Below, in pieces: positions 1 to 9,141 of a DNA stretch of 64,000 nt. The notes under the pieces were generated by a model that worked only from the letters and a program-made list of their open reading frames with translations, searched no databases and was not told where the DNA came from. Positions within the stretch are counted from its first letter, which is position 1. Every line of letters starts with the position of its first letter. The stretch comes from an uncultured Erythrobacter sp. (lineage in GTDB: Bacteria > Pseudomonadota > Alphaproteobacteria > Sphingomonadales > Sphingomonadaceae). A program made the position numbers and the translations under genes. The stretch spans positions 682,001 to 746,000 of the forward strand of contig CANMOQ010000002.1 in assembly GCA_947499505.1 (NCBI GenBank), read 5' to 3'.

Positions 1-1201
1 GGCTGACCGTGCTTTCGTGCATATCAATTTCTTCGGCGACCTCGCGCAAGGTTAGCGGGCGAAGCTCCGACACGCCATTGCGAAAGAAGCCTTCCTGTTT
101 CTTCACGATCTCAGCCGCCGTTTTGAGAATGGTCTTTTGTCGTTGGTCCAGTGCCCGGATGAGCCAATGCGCGTCCGCCAGCTTTTCTTTCAGCCAGCTT
201 TGCGCGTCGGGATCCGGCGCGCCATCGCGCAGTTCGACGAAATAAGATCGGTTGACGATGAGGCGCGGCAACGTCTCCTCGTTAAGTGCAACATCCCAAC
301 CGCCTTCACCATTATCACTTAGCAGAATGTCCGGTACAACCGCGCTCGCAGTGCTTGCACCATAGGCCAGCCCGGGTTTTGGGTCATAGCCGCGCAGTTC
401 GGCGAGCATGTCGGCAAAGTCTTCTTCATCCACTCCGCACACGCGCTTCAGCCGGGCAATTTCGCCGCGTGCTACCCATTCCAGATGGTCAATCAATTGC
501 GCCATGCACGGGTCATAGCGATCCGCCTCACGCGCTTGGATTGCCAGGCATTCTGACAGACTGCGCGCGCCAACTCCGCTGGGGTCAAGTGTTTGCACTG
601 CTTTGAGCGCGCCCTCAGCATCGCTCAGTTCCACCCCGAGATCATAGGCAACATCGCGCAGATCAAAGGAGAGGTAGCCTGCCTCGTCGAGCAATCCGAT
701 CAAGTGACGCGCAATGAAAGCTTCGCGTTCGTCTTTGGCCGCTGCGCCAATTTGTTCGTTAAGATGCTCCGCGAGCGTGATTTGCGCGGCGCTTGTTTGC
801 TCAAGGTCGGGCAGCAGGTCGGAGCCGCCACCGCTGCTCGCGGCTGCTCCCCATTCCGCATCGCCTGCAGCAGGCCCGCTTGCGCCGTCGCCCGTGTCAC
901 GGTCGCGGTCGAGCGCGCCCGTGTCCAGATCGAGCGGAGCTTCGCTTTCGCCTTGTGCTTGGCCGATCAGTTGGTCGGCGGTGAATTCCTCGCGCGGGAT
1001 GTCATCGCTTTCCCCGCTGGGCCCGCTGTCTTCAGTGGATAGCACCCCGGCCTCGAGCAGCGGATTGGCTTCCAATGCGTCGGAGATGAAGGTTTCGATT
1101 TCGAGGTTTGATGCCGCCAGCAGTTTGATCGCCTGCTGCAATTGCGGCGTCATGACCAAGGATTGCGACTGGCGTAGGTCTAGCCTTGGGCCGAGCGCCA
1201 T
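1..1201 (-). CDS. rpoN: RNA polymerase sigma-54 factor, 3' end cut by window edge
   Basis: Sigma-54 lets RNA polymerase form closed complexes that need an AAA+ activator to open. The start is the ATG at 1201. The N-terminus has the Gln-rich region I that contacts activators (QSQSLVMTPQLQQAIKLL, then a stretch ending EANPLLE). About 400 residues are present. At the window edge the frame reads LRPLTLREVAEEI followed by MHESTVS, which belongs to the C-terminal DNA-binding part, so only the last 80-100 residues, including the RpoN box, lie outside. It lies 20 bases downstream of lptB on the same strand, the common proteobacterial lptB-rpoN order. Seen: N-terminal and HTH-region motifs. Known: family role. 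Confidence 0.95.
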   Translation of the reverse strand, partial: MALGPRLDLRQSQSLVMTPQLQQAIKLLAASNLEIETFISDALEANPLLEAGVLSTEDSGPSGESDDIPREEFTADQLIGQAQGESEAPLDLDTGALDRDRDTGDGASGPAAGDAEWGAAASSGGGSDLLPDLEQTSAAQITLAEHLNEQIGAAAKDEREAFIARHLIGLLDEAGYLSFDLRDVAYDLGVELSDAEGALKAVQTLDPSGVGARSLSECLAIQAREADRYDPCMAQLIDHLEWVARGEIARLKRVCGVDEEDFADMLAELRGYDPKPGLAYGASTASAVVPDILLSDNGEGGWDVALNEETLPRLIVNRSYFVELRDGAPDPDAQSWLKEKLADAHWLIRALDQRQKTILKTAAEIVKKQEGFFRNGVSELRPLTLREVAEEIDMHESTVS

Positions 1202-1221
1202 GATTTAACTCCGCCGCCTCG

Positions 1222-2013
1222 TCACAAAGTGAAGCCTTCGCCGAGATAAAGCCGCTTGACGTTCTCGTCTGCGACAAGGGCCTGCGGCGTGCCGGCGAAG
1301 AGCACCTGTCCGCCATATATAATGCACGCGCGGTCCACGATATCGAGTGTTTCTCGAACATTGTGATCAGTGATCAGCACGCCAATGCCGCGCCCTTTGA
1401 GATCTTTTACAAGGTCGCGAATGTCGCTGATCGACAGCGGGTCGATGCCGGCAAACGGTTCATCGAGCAGCATGATGGACGGCTTTGCGGCCAGCGCCCG
1501 GGCAATTTCGCAGCGTCGACGTTCACCGCCCGACAAGGCCATGGCTGGCGAACTGCGCAGCTCAGTGAGGCCAAACTCACCGAGCAGGCGTTCCAGTTCT
1601 TGAGCGCGGGTATCGCTGTCTGGCTCGACCATCTCAAGCACGCAGTTGATATTCTGCTCAACGGTCATGCCGCGAAAAATGCTTGTTTCCTGGGGCAGAT
1701 ACCCAAGCCCCAAGATCGCGCGGCGGTACATCGGCAGCTTGGTGACATCTTCGCCGTCCATCAGGATCCGGCCGGAATCCGGGCGAACAAGACCCATTAT
1801 CGAGTAGAAGCAGGTCGTCTTGCCCGCGCCATTGGGGCCAAGCAGGCCCAGAACCTCGCCCTTACCAACGGTCAATGAAATGTCGCTCAGGACCGAGCGC
1901 TTGTCATAACTCTTGGCAATGGAAATGACTTCAAGGCCGCCGTCAGGCAGCGGCGCTGTAGCATCGGCGGTGCTGCTTTCAGGCGTATCGGCCAGGGCGT
2001 TTGTCTCACTCAT
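1222..2013 (-). CDS. lptB: LPS export ABC transporter ATP-binding protein LptB
   Basis: This is the ATPase of the LptBFG complex that pulls lipopolysaccharide out of the inner membrane. All ABC signatures are visible: Walker A GPNGAGKTT, signature LSGGERRR, Walker B IMLLDEPFAGIDP and the H-loop histidine in LITDHN. I chose the ATG at 2013 (MSETNALADT) because the 263-residue product is of normal LptB size; an upstream in-frame start at 2211 would add 66 residues without family resemblance and run into the divergent gene's leader. It has a low-complexity N-terminal tail of about 25 residues before the ABC domain. The usual upstream neighbours lptC and lptA are not adjacent; a divergent membrane protein gene sits there instead. 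Confidence 0.93.
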   Translation of the reverse strand: MSETNALADTPESSTADATAPLPDGGLEVISIAKSYDKRSVLSDISLTVGKGEVLGLLGPNGAGKTTCFYSIMGLVRPDSGRILMDGEDVTKLPMYRRAILGLGYLPQETSIFRGMTVEQNINCVLEMVEPDSDTRAQELERLLGEFGLTELRSSPAMALSGGERRRCEIARALAAKPSIMLLDEPFAGIDPLSISDIRDLVKDLKGRGIGVLITDHNVRETLDIVDRACIIYGGQVLFAGTPQALVADENVKRLYLGEGFTL

Positions 2014-2106
2014 CGGATAACCCTTAGCACCGCAATCCAGACATAAAAGAGCAGTATTGCCCAATTTGGCAGGATTTTTGCGTGTCGCGATGTCCGCGCT
2101 CAAAAA

Positions 2107-2163
2107 TTGCAAGATCTGCAACAAAGTTGCGGATTGGTCACCGAGCTTGCAAGATTTGCCGCA
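2107..2163. repeat. Imperfect 17-base direct repeat in the lptB/membrane-protein divergent region
   Basis: TTGCAAGATCTGCAACA at 2107-2123 is repeated as TTGCAAGATTTGCCGCA at 2147-2163, a 40-base shift, or about four helical turns. The first copy is itself close to a palindrome. It lies between the divergent starts at 2013 and 2213, so a regulator site is possible. No known regulator is assigned. Confidence 0.4.
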
Positions 2164-2212
2164 ATTTGAGATACTCGAAGCTTGGGGAACGAATCCGTTG
2201 GAGAGCGGCACA

Positions 2213-2608
2213 ATGAAAAATATCGCGCATCGCTATGACGCAGACCATCAGTCTGACCGTAAGGCTGAGGGCGACGTCCTCGACTGGCGTAAATCGATGA
2301 GCGATCACGTTGCCTACGCGCTGCTCGTTTACACGGGGCTTCAAATCTTTGTGACGATTAAAGCACTCAACACCGGCGGTGCGTCGATTTTGCCTTACAT
2401 CGCACTCGTTGTTTTGGTCGCGGCCATCATCCCGGCGTGTCGCTGGTTCGAGAAACGCTGGACTGGCCTGTCAGACAGCGAAGCGGCAGACCAAGCGTAT
2501 CGCCCGGCTTTCCGGCGCGATCTTGCTGGCCTTTGGGTGATGGCTATTGGCCTGCCGTTCATTCTGACTTTTTGTTTTAAAGGTATCTCTTCGCTCTTGT
2601 GGGCCTAA
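2213..2608 (+). CDS. Small membrane protein of unknown function
   Basis: A 131-residue protein I do not recognise by function. The start chosen is the ATG at 2213 (MKNIAHRYDADH), which has GGAG about 10 bases upstream; an in-frame start at 2057 would add 52 residues of no clear character. After a charged N-terminus of about 30 residues there are three likely membrane segments, at about 33-50, 58-75 and 104-125, with a charged loop (FEKRWTGLSDSEAAD) between the second and third. It stands alone, divergent from lptB and convergent with ppa. Confidence 0.75.
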   Translation: MKNIAHRYDADHQSDRKAEGDVLDWRKSMSDHVAYALLVYTGLQIFVTIKALNTGGASILPYIALVVLVAAIIPACRWFEKRWTGLSDSEAADQAYRPAFRRDLAGLWVMAIGLPFILTFCFKGISSLLWA

Positions 2609-2615
2609 TAAGAGA

Positions 2616-3143
2616 TTAGGCCTTAGCCCGCTCAATCGCTTCCAGAACAATGCGCCGAGCTTCTGCGCGGTCGCCCCATTTTCCGATCCGGACCCACTTT
2701 TCCGCTTCAAGATCTTTGTAGTGGGTGAAGAAGTGCTCGATCTGTTGAAAAATGATCGACGGCAAATCCTTGGTCTCACCCACATCTGAGTAATATGGAA
2801 AAGTCGTGTCGACTGGCACGCAGATCAGCTTTTCATCGCCGCCGTGCTCGTCTTCTAGGTTCAAAACACCAATTGGGCGGGCGTGCACAACGCAGCCAGC
2901 CATGAAGGGCGTGCGCGCAATCACCAAAGCATCCAAGGGATCGCCATCGGGGCTGAGCGTGTGCGGCACAAAGCCGTAGTTCGCTGGGTAGCGCATCGGA
3001 GTGTGCAGAATGCGGTCGACGAACAACGCGCCGCTTTCCTTGTCAAATTCGTACTTCACCGGCTCTCCGCCCGTGGGCACTTCAATGATAACATTGAGGT
3101 CGTCAGGTGGATTATTACCGGTCGGGATTTTGTCGATACGCAT
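2616..3143 (-). CDS. ppa: Inorganic pyrophosphatase (family I)
   Basis: Hydrolyses pyrophosphate to phosphate in the cytoplasm, pulling biosynthetic reactions forward. The 175-residue length is typical of bacterial family I enzymes. The family signature DGDPLDALV that binds the metal ions is present, with the usual N-terminal EVPTGGEPVKYEFDKESG and the RYPANYGFVPHT segment. It ends a few bases from the convergent membrane-protein gene and is divergent from hisS. Confidence 0.97.
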   Translation of the reverse strand: MRIDKIPTGNNPPDDLNVIIEVPTGGEPVKYEFDKESGALFVDRILHTPMRYPANYGFVPHTLSPDGDPLDALVIARTPFMAGCVVHARPIGVLNLEDEHGGDEKLICVPVDTTFPYYSDVGETKDLPSIIFQQIEHFFTHYKDLEAEKWVRIGKWGDRAEARRIVLEAIERAKA

Positions 3144-3248
3144 GCTGCTATCCTGTTAGTGTAAACGCCCTCTCCCTGAGCTCGAGTGCCCCCTAGCTGC
3201 GCGGCTCTATTGCGGCAAGATGATCTTGCCCCTAATCGCTCAAGTGCA

Positions 3249-4604
3249 ATGTCGAAAAACACTCCAAAAGCCATCCGTGGGACGCAAGATATCTTTGGCG
3301 CTGATGCCGAAGCCTTTGCGTTCGTGGTCGAAACCTTTGAGCGCGTGCGGCGGCTCTACCGGTTTCGCCGAATTGAAATGCCGGTGTTTGAGAAGACGGA
3401 AGTGTTTGCACGCTCCCTCGGCGAGACGACGGATGTTGTCTCCAAAGAAATGTACTCGTTTGAGGATCGCGGCGGGGACTCGCTCACGCTTAGGCCAGAG
3501 TTCACCGCTGGCATTGCTCGTGCGTATCTGACCAATGGCTGGCAGCAGCACGCGCCGCTGAAGGCGGCGACCCATGGACCGCTGTTCCGCTACGAACGCC
3601 CGCAAAAGGGCCGCTACAGGCAGTTTCACCAGATCGATGCCGAGATCATCGGGGCGGCAGAACCGCAGGCCGATGTAGAGCTGCTCGCGATGGCCGACCA
3701 GCTTTTGAAAGAGCTGGGTATCGAAGGGGTGAGGCTGCACCTCAACACCTTGGGCGATGGGACAAGCCGCGAAGCCTGGCGTGCGGCGTTGATCGACTAT
3801 TTCAGCGCGGTGAAAGATCAGCTGTCGGAAGATTCGCAGGAGCGGCTGGAGAAAAACCCGCTGCGTATTCTCGACAGCAAGGATGGCCGGGACAGACCGT
3901 TCCTAGTCGACGCGCCGAAAATCGATGATTTTCTCTCTGATGAGGCACGGGCGTTCTTTAAGGCTGTGACCGACGGTCTGGACGCGGCAGGCGTCAAATG
4001 GGTGCGGGCAGAGGCGCTGGTGCGCGGGCTCGATTATTATCGCCACACTGCGTTTGAATTCATTCCGGACGAAGGTTCAGCCGCGGCGGACGCTCTGGGT
4101 GCACAAAGCACAGTGTTGGGCGGTGGGCGCTATGACGGTTTGATGGAAAGCCTGGGTGGACCGGCCACACCAGCTGTCGGTTGGGCGGCGGGAATTGAGC
4201 GGTTGGCGATGCTGGTTGGTGAGATAGCGGAGCCAGCCGTCGATGCAGCCGTGATACCCCTTGGCGAGAGTGCCCTCGGCAATGCGATGGCATTGCTGAA
4301 CCGTCTGCGCCGTGAACACATTTCTGCTGAAATTTTCGCCAGTGGGAAGATCAAAAAACGCATGTCGCGAGCCAACGAATCTGGCGCTCTTGCGGCCCTG
4401 ATCATCGGGGAAGATGAGATCAGCTCGGGCAAAGTGCAATTCAAAACCTTGGCAACTGGGGAGCAGAAATTGCTCGATCCGGCTGTAGTCCCATTGAGAG
4501 TTCTCGATCTAAAAATGGAACGAGATATGGAAAATGTGGCAGACCTGTTTGCGGACTTCGAAGATGACATGGCAGTGATCGATCCAGAAGGGCGATATAC
4601 GTAG
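3249..4604 (+). CDS. hisS: Histidyl-tRNA synthetase
   Basis: Charges tRNA-His with histidine. The start is the ATG at 3249 ([16 protein letters not shown]), because KAIRGTQD is the usual first conserved segment; an in-frame start at 3186 adds 21 unrelated residues. Class II motifs are visible: motif 2 [16 protein letters not shown], the histidine A motif [12 protein letters not shown] and the glycine-rich GGGRYDGL. The C-terminal anticodon-binding domain follows from about residue 330. The 451 residues include inserts usual for alphaproteobacterial HisRS. prfA and prmC follow on the same strand, 44 bases downstream, so co-transcription is likely. Confidence 0.96.
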   Translation: MSKNTPKAIRGTQDIFGADAEAFAFVVETFERVRRLYRFRRIEMPVFEKTEVFARSLGETTDVVSKEMYSFEDRGGDSLTLRPEFTAGIARAYLTNGWQQHAPLKAATHGPLFRYERPQKGRYRQFHQIDAEIIGAAEPQADVELLAMADQLLKELGIEGVRLHLNTLGDGTSREAWRAALIDYFSAVKDQLSEDSQERLEKNPLRILDSKDGRDRPFLVDAPKIDDFLSDEARAFFKAVTDGLDAAGVKWVRAEALVRGLDYYRHTAFEFIPDEGSAAADALGAQSTVLGGGRYDGLMESLGGPATPAVGWAAGIERLAMLVGEIAEPAVDAAVIPLGESALGNAMALLNRLRREHISAEIFASGKIKKRMSRANESGALAALIIGEDEISSGKVQFKTLATGEQKLLDPAVVPLRVLDLKMERDMENVADLFADFEDDMAVIDPEGRYT

Positions 4605-4648
4605 CAGTACAGTAGCCTTTGTCTTTCTTCTATAATCGTGAGAAAACC

Positions 4649-5716
4649 TTGCAAATTCCCGCAGAACGCCTTGATCAAATCGCTCACCGCTTCGCCGAGC
4701 TGGAAGCCCGCATGGCATCTGGCACGCTGGAGGGGGACGAGTTCGTGCGCGCCTCGCGTGACTATTCGGAGCTTGAGCCGGTTGCGAAGCTGTCGCTGCA
4801 GGTAAAGGCCATGCGAGATGAAATTACTGGCCTCGAAGACATGCTGGTTGACCCCGAGATGAAGGCAATGGCCGAGGAAGAGCTCGGCGAACTCCGCGAG
4901 CAATTGCCGTTGGCCGAGCGTCAGCTTGCGATCGCCTTGCTGCCCCGTGATGCCGCCGACAGCAAGCCAGCCATGCTGGAAATCCGCGCAGGCACGGGCG
5001 GCGATGAAGCGGCACTGTTCGCTGGCGATCTTTACCGAATGTATGAGCGCTTTGCATCTGAGCAGGGGTGGAAGGTCGAACCTGTCAGCATGAACGCTTC
5101 AGAAGTTGGGGGCTTTAAGGAAATCGTCGCGAATGTGCGCGGGGCCGATGTGTTCGCGAAGCTCAAATTTGAGAGCGGTGTGCACCGGGTGCAGCGCGTG
5201 CCTGAAACCGAGAGCGGAGGGCGGATTCACACGTCAGCGGCCACCGTTGCGGTGCTGCCAGAGCCGGACGAGGTGGATATCCGGATCGACCCAGGTGATC
5301 TCAAAATCGACACGTACCGGGCCAGTGGTGCCGGGGGGCAGCACGTCAACACAACCGACAGCGCAATCCGCATTACCCACGAACCAAGCGGTCTGGTGGT
5401 TACCTGCCAGGACGGACGCAGCCAGCATAAGAACCGCGAGAAAGCGATGCAGGTGCTACGCGCGCGTCTGTTTGAGAAAACTCGCGATGAAGCGCAGGGT
5501 GCAGAGGCGGAAGCTCGCAAAGCTATGGTGGGCTCGGGCGACCGTTCCGAACGGATTCGGACTTACAATTTCCCTCAGGGTCGGGTGACGGACCACCGCA
5601 TCGGGCTGACTTTGCACAAGCTTGAAGATGTGCTCGCAGGCCCAGGCCTTAATGAATTGGTCGATGCATTGACGGCGGAAGACGAAGGCAAGCGGCTGGC
5701 TGCGCTGAGCGAATGA
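4649..5716 (+). CDS. prfA: Peptide chain release factor 1
   Basis: Terminates translation at UAA and UAG. The GGQ motif that triggers peptidyl-tRNA hydrolysis is at residues 229-231, and the stop-codon reading PxT tripeptide appears as PET in [12 protein letters not shown]. No ATG fits. TTG at 4649 gives [11 protein letters not shown], matching the family start and giving 355 residues, with a weak GAG eight bases upstream; TTG at 4619 is the alternative and would add ten residues. The stop overlaps the start of prmC (ATGA), the enzyme that methylates this GGQ glutamine, so the two are coupled. Confidence 0.93.
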   Translation: MQIPAERLDQIAHRFAELEARMASGTLEGDEFVRASRDYSELEPVAKLSLQVKAMRDEITGLEDMLVDPEMKAMAEEELGELREQLPLAERQLAIALLPRDAADSKPAMLEIRAGTGGDEAALFAGDLYRMYERFASEQGWKVEPVSMNASEVGGFKEIVANVRGADVFAKLKFESGVHRVQRVPETESGGRIHTSAATVAVLPEPDEVDIRIDPGDLKIDTYRASGAGGQHVNTTDSAIRITHEPSGLVVTCQDGRSQHKNREKAMQVLRARLFEKTRDEAQGAEAEARKAMVGSGDRSERIRTYNFPQGRVTDHRIGLTLHKLEDVLAGPGLNELVDALTAEDEGKRLAALSE

Positions 5717-6531
5717 CCATTGCCGAGGTTTTGCGCGAGGCGGCTCAGAAGCTCTCGAGCACCAGTGACACCGCGCGTCTTGATGCCGAAATTCTGATGG
5801 CTCATGCTCTTGGCAAAAGCCGATCTGACATGCTCCTGATGCATATGAAGGATGAAGCGCCAGATGGGTTTGAGGCCTTGCTTGGTCGCCGTGTAGCGCG
5901 CGAGCCAGTGGCGTACATAACCGGCGTGCAAGAGTTCTACGGGCGTGAATTTCGCGTCACGCCCGATGTCTTGATCCCGCGCGGTGATAGCGAAAGCGTG
6001 GTTGAAGCGGCGCTTTCGAGAGTTCCTAACCCCACCCAGATTCTCGATCTCGGCGCTGGGAGCGGTGCTCTCCTACTCACTCTGCTAGCTGAAACCAAAG
6101 CATCCGGCTTGGGCATCGACCAATCATTCAGGGCGATTGATGTGGCAAACGCTAATGCGGAAAAATTAGGAGTCGCTGACCGAGCGCAGCTTTGCGTCGC
6201 AGACTGGAGCGTGCCCGGCTGGAGCGAAAGCCTTGGTCTTTATGATCTGATCATTTCCAATCCGCCCTACGTGGAGAGCGACGCGTCGCTAGACCTAGAT
6301 GTGCGCGAATTTGAGCCTGCGACCGCGCTGTTCGCGGGCGAAGAAGGTCTCGATGATTATCAGCGTATCATCCCGCAATTGCGATGCCTGCTGACGCCGG
6401 ATGGTATCGCAGTGCTCGAAATTGGGGCGGAACAAGCGTCCGATGTTAGCTCAATCGCTGAGAATGAAGGCTTTAACGTGGAGACTACTCGCGATCTCGC
6501 AGGCCGCGACCGCGCATTGATCCTCACATGA
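5713..6531 (+). CDS. prmC: Release factor glutamine methyltransferase
   Basis: Methylates the glutamine of the GGQ motif in RF1 and RF2 using S-adenosylmethionine. The SAM-binding stretch [16 protein letters not shown] starts at about residue 110, and the NPPY motif that holds the target glutamine is at 183-186. The linker motif usually written IPRPDTE is IPRGDSE here, a small variation. The helical N-terminal domain (residues 1-75) that grips the release factor is present. The start overlaps prfA by four bases, so translational coupling is likely. At 272 residues it is of normal length. Confidence 0.94.
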   Translation: MTIAEVLREAAQKLSSTSDTARLDAEILMAHALGKSRSDMLLMHMKDEAPDGFEALLGRRVAREPVAYITGVQEFYGREFRVTPDVLIPRGDSESVVEAALSRVPNPTQILDLGAGSGALLLTLLAETKASGLGIDQSFRAIDVANANAEKLGVADRAQLCVADWSVPGWSESLGLYDLIISNPPYVESDASLDLDVREFEPATALFAGEEGLDDYQRIIPQLRCLLTPDGIAVLEIGAEQASDVSSIAENEGFNVETTRDLAGRDRALILT

Positions 6532-6536
6532 TTAGC

Positions 6537-6601
6537 GATTCGGGGTTGACGAAATTTCGACAGGGCTTGGCAAACGCGGCCAGCCTCGCTAACCCCGAAT
6601 C
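6537..6601. repeat. 11-base inverted repeat after prmC
   Basis: GATTCGGGGTT at 6537-6547 pairs exactly with AACCCCGAATC at 6591-6601, leaving a 43-base loop. It begins just after the prmC stop. No T-run follows, so it is not a plain intrinsic terminator. The remaining 190 bases up to 6794 hold nothing else I can support. Confidence 0.5.
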
Positions 6602-6794
6602 AGGCAATTGATCGGCACGGGCTGCAAATCAATTGGTCTAGCTCCGTATGAAAGCATGGATTTGCCGCGTGGATACCCCCGGCTCGTACAGCGCGGAGCG
6701 CGCGCCAATATTAGAACTGGCGTTTGGACGAGGGGTCTACTGGTCATGGTGCAATGAGAATTTGCCCGAAGGCCGTAAATGAGGATGAATTTCC

Positions 6795-7433
6795 TTGAAT
6801 AACAATCGTAACAATCGTCGCCGCGGTCGCGGTAATCGCAATCAAGGCGGCGGCAATCAGCTAAACCGGATCGACAGCAGGGCGCGCGGCAACGCGCCGC
6901 AATTGCTCGATAAATACAAGAAGCTGGCACAGGATGCTCAGCATCACGGCGACCGGGTGCAGGCTGAATATTATTTGCAGTTTGCCGACCACTATCTGCG
7001 CGTAATCGCCGATAATAAGGCCCGCCAAGACGAAGCGCGGGCCAAGCGCCAGGAAGAGCGCGGCCAATCAGGTGAAGATGGCGATGAGGATGAAGACGGT
7101 GAAAACCGTCGCCGCTCTCGGCGCCCGCGTTCACGCCGCGATGAACAGGCCAATGACCAGCAATCTGACAGCGACAACGGCGCCGAAACGGATGCTAATG
7201 ATTCAAGTTCGGATGATGCAGGCGAAGAAGAGCCAAAGCGCCGTGCGCGCAAGCCGCGTGGTGACAGCCAGTCGGAAGAACGCACCACGCGCCGAAAGCC
7301 TCGTGCACCGCGCAAGCCCAAGAGCGACAACAAGGTTGCTGATGAAATCGACGCTTCTGTTCTGCCGCCAGCAATTGGCGGGGACGCACCGGGCCAAGAT
7401 GATAGCGGCGACAATCTGGAAACCGTAGACTAA
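6795..7433 (+). CDS. DUF4167 domain protein
   Basis: A 212-residue basic then acidic protein. The first 110 residues match the DUF4167 family usually found beside prmC in alphaproteobacteria: an Arg/Gly/Asn-rich start (NNRRRGRGNRNQGGG) followed by a helical segment with LLDKYKKLAQDAQ and AEYYLQFADHYLRVI. The rest is low complexity, rich in Arg, Asp, Glu and Ser, and probably disordered. The RNA-binding look of the N-terminus suggests a nucleic-acid role, but none is established to my knowledge. The start is TTG at 6795 with GAGG ten bases upstream; a seven-codon frame starting at 6779 (MRMNFLE) overlaps this start and could couple to it. Confidence 0.85.
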   Translation: MNNNRNNRRRGRGNRNQGGGNQLNRIDSRARGNAPQLLDKYKKLAQDAQHHGDRVQAEYYLQFADHYLRVIADNKARQDEARAKRQEERGQSGEDGDEDEDGENRRRSRRPRSRRDEQANDQQSDSDNGAETDANDSSSDDAGEEEPKRRARKPRGDSQSEERTTRRKPRAPRKPKSDNKVADEIDASVLPPAIGGDAPGQDDSGDNLETVD

Positions 7434-7475
7434 CAGCGCCTCCGGGCAGGGATAATCGCGGGATAGACAGCCAAT

Positions 7476-9086
7476 ATGCGAGCAATCTTTGATCGCTGGA
7501 TTGGCATAGCCCGCGCGCATCCCAATTGGACCACATTATTGCTGGGCGCATTGGCCGCCCTCGGCTTCCCTCCGCTTGGATGGTGGCCGGTGACCTTGGC
7601 TGTTGTTTCGGCCTTCGTCGTTTTGCTCAGCTATGCGGACAATTGGCGCAGGGCCGCTTTACTTGGCTGGTTGTTCGGGTGGTCGCATCTGACATTGGCC
7701 AACAATTGGATTGCGACGGCGTTCACATATCAAGCCGAGATGCCGCAATTCCTGGGCTGGTTCGCCGTGCCATTGCTGTGCGTTTATCTGGCAATCTATC
7801 CAGCATTAGCGGCTGTGATTGCTCATATTACTGCGAGACGCCCGGGATTGCCCGCGTTCGGAATGGTGCTTGCCGCCGCGTGGATTGTGACGGAGTGGCT
7901 GCGCAGCTGGGTCTTCACCGGCTATCCATGGCCGCCACTCGGCCTGTCTTTGCTGGGATCTTGGGAGCGGCCGGGGCTGGCGATATTGCTGCCTTGGCTT
8001 GGCACCTATGCGCTTTCGGGATTCGTGGTTTTACTCGCGACAGGCCTTGCCTATCTCGCGCTTAACAAGGCGCGGATTAGCCTCGCTGTTTTGGCCGTGC
8101 TGATTTCGGCCGGAATGCTCTTTCCTTTGTCGAGCGTTCTCGATCGCGAAGACAGCACAGTCCGCTACGCGCTAATCCAGCCGCTGATCCCGCAACCAGA
8201 GATCAATGACCCGAGTAAGTTTGAAGAACAGTTTGCGCGTATCACTCAGCTGACTTTGCCGGGTCGTGAGCAGCCGCGACTGGTGCTGTGGCCAGAGAGC
8301 GGGGTGCCTGACTATCTCGAGGATGGCTATCCGCAGCGATATTATGACCGAATGACAGCAGCAGGCGATCCAGAGTTTGCGCGCAACCGGATCGCATCGG
8401 TCATTGGCTCAGACTCGCTGTTGCTAACTGGCGTTGTGAACCTCGACCTTGCTGAGAAGAATGGCTTTATCCGTGCAGTCAGTGCGAGAAACTCTGTCAT
8501 AGCTTTGGACGGCGCAGGCGATATCACGCAGCAATATGCCAAGGCGCATTTGGTGCCATATGGCGAATATCTGCCGATGCGCGGTTTACTAGAACCCCTC
8601 GGCCTCAGCCGCTTGGTGGCAGGCTCGATCGACTATCTGCCCGGCCCCGGTCCGCGTACGCTCGAAACGGGGGCGTTTGGCAAAGTGGGCGTCCAAATTT
8701 GCTATGAGATCGTCTTTTCCGGCCAAGTGGCCGATACCGCTAATCGTCCTGACTATCTCTTCAATCCGTCCAATGATGGGTGGTTTGGCGCTTGGGGCCC
8801 GCCGCAGCATTTGGCTCAGGCGAGATTGCGGGCCATCGAAGAAGGCTTGCCCGTCCTTCGCTCGACCACAACCGGGATCAGCGCGGTGATCGATGCCGAG
8901 GGTATTGTGCGGCAAAGCATTGCGACCGGCAAATCGGATAGGCTCGATGGCTATGTGCCGAGCGCCAAGCCGCCGACCCTGTTTGCGCGTTTGGGTAACG
9001 CTCTCCCGCTCATCTGGGCCGCGTTATTGAGCTTACTGGCGCTGGGCGTGTCCAGACTGGTTGCGCAACGCCGCGCTGCGAGTTAG
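7476..9086 (+). CDS. lnt: Apolipoprotein N-acyltransferase
   Basis: Adds the third acyl chain to the N-terminal cysteine of lipoproteins in the inner membrane. The first 215 residues are hydrophobic with about six membrane segments, and a final one lies at about 505-530. Between them is the periplasmic nitrilase domain with the catalytic triad visible: Glu274 in LWPESG, Lys356 in YAKAHLVPYGE and Cys409 in VQICYE. The 536-residue length is typical. It starts 42 bases after the DUF4167 gene, and metK follows 55 bases downstream. Several lipoproteins in this window would be its substrates. Confidence 0.95.
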   Translation: MRAIFDRWIGIARAHPNWTTLLLGALAALGFPPLGWWPVTLAVVSAFVVLLSYADNWRRAALLGWLFGWSHLTLANNWIATAFTYQAEMPQFLGWFAVPLLCVYLAIYPALAAVIAHITARRPGLPAFGMVLAAAWIVTEWLRSWVFTGYPWPPLGLSLLGSWERPGLAILLPWLGTYALSGFVVLLATGLAYLALNKARISLAVLAVLISAGMLFPLSSVLDREDSTVRYALIQPLIPQPEINDPSKFEEQFARITQLTLPGREQPRLVLWPESGVPDYLEDGYPQRYYDRMTAAGDPEFARNRIASVIGSDSLLLTGVVNLDLAEKNGFIRAVSARNSVIALDGAGDITQQYAKAHLVPYGEYLPMRGLLEPLGLSRLVAGSIDYLPGPGPRTLETGAFGKVGVQICYEIVFSGQVADTANRPDYLFNPSNDGWFGAWGPPQHLAQARLRAIEEGLPVLRSTTTGISAVIDAEGIVRQSIATGKSDRLDGYVPSAKPPTLFARLGNALPLIWAALLSLLALGVSRLVAQRRAAS

Positions 9087-9141
9087 GGCCTAATAGACAT
9101 AAAGAATTCCTTATATCCAGCGGTTCTAACGCAGAGGTATC

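Noticed and set aside
9087..9141. Possible SAM riboswitch before metK
   Set aside because: The gap is only 55 bases and I could not match a conserved SAM-II, SAM/SAH or other riboswitch core by eye.
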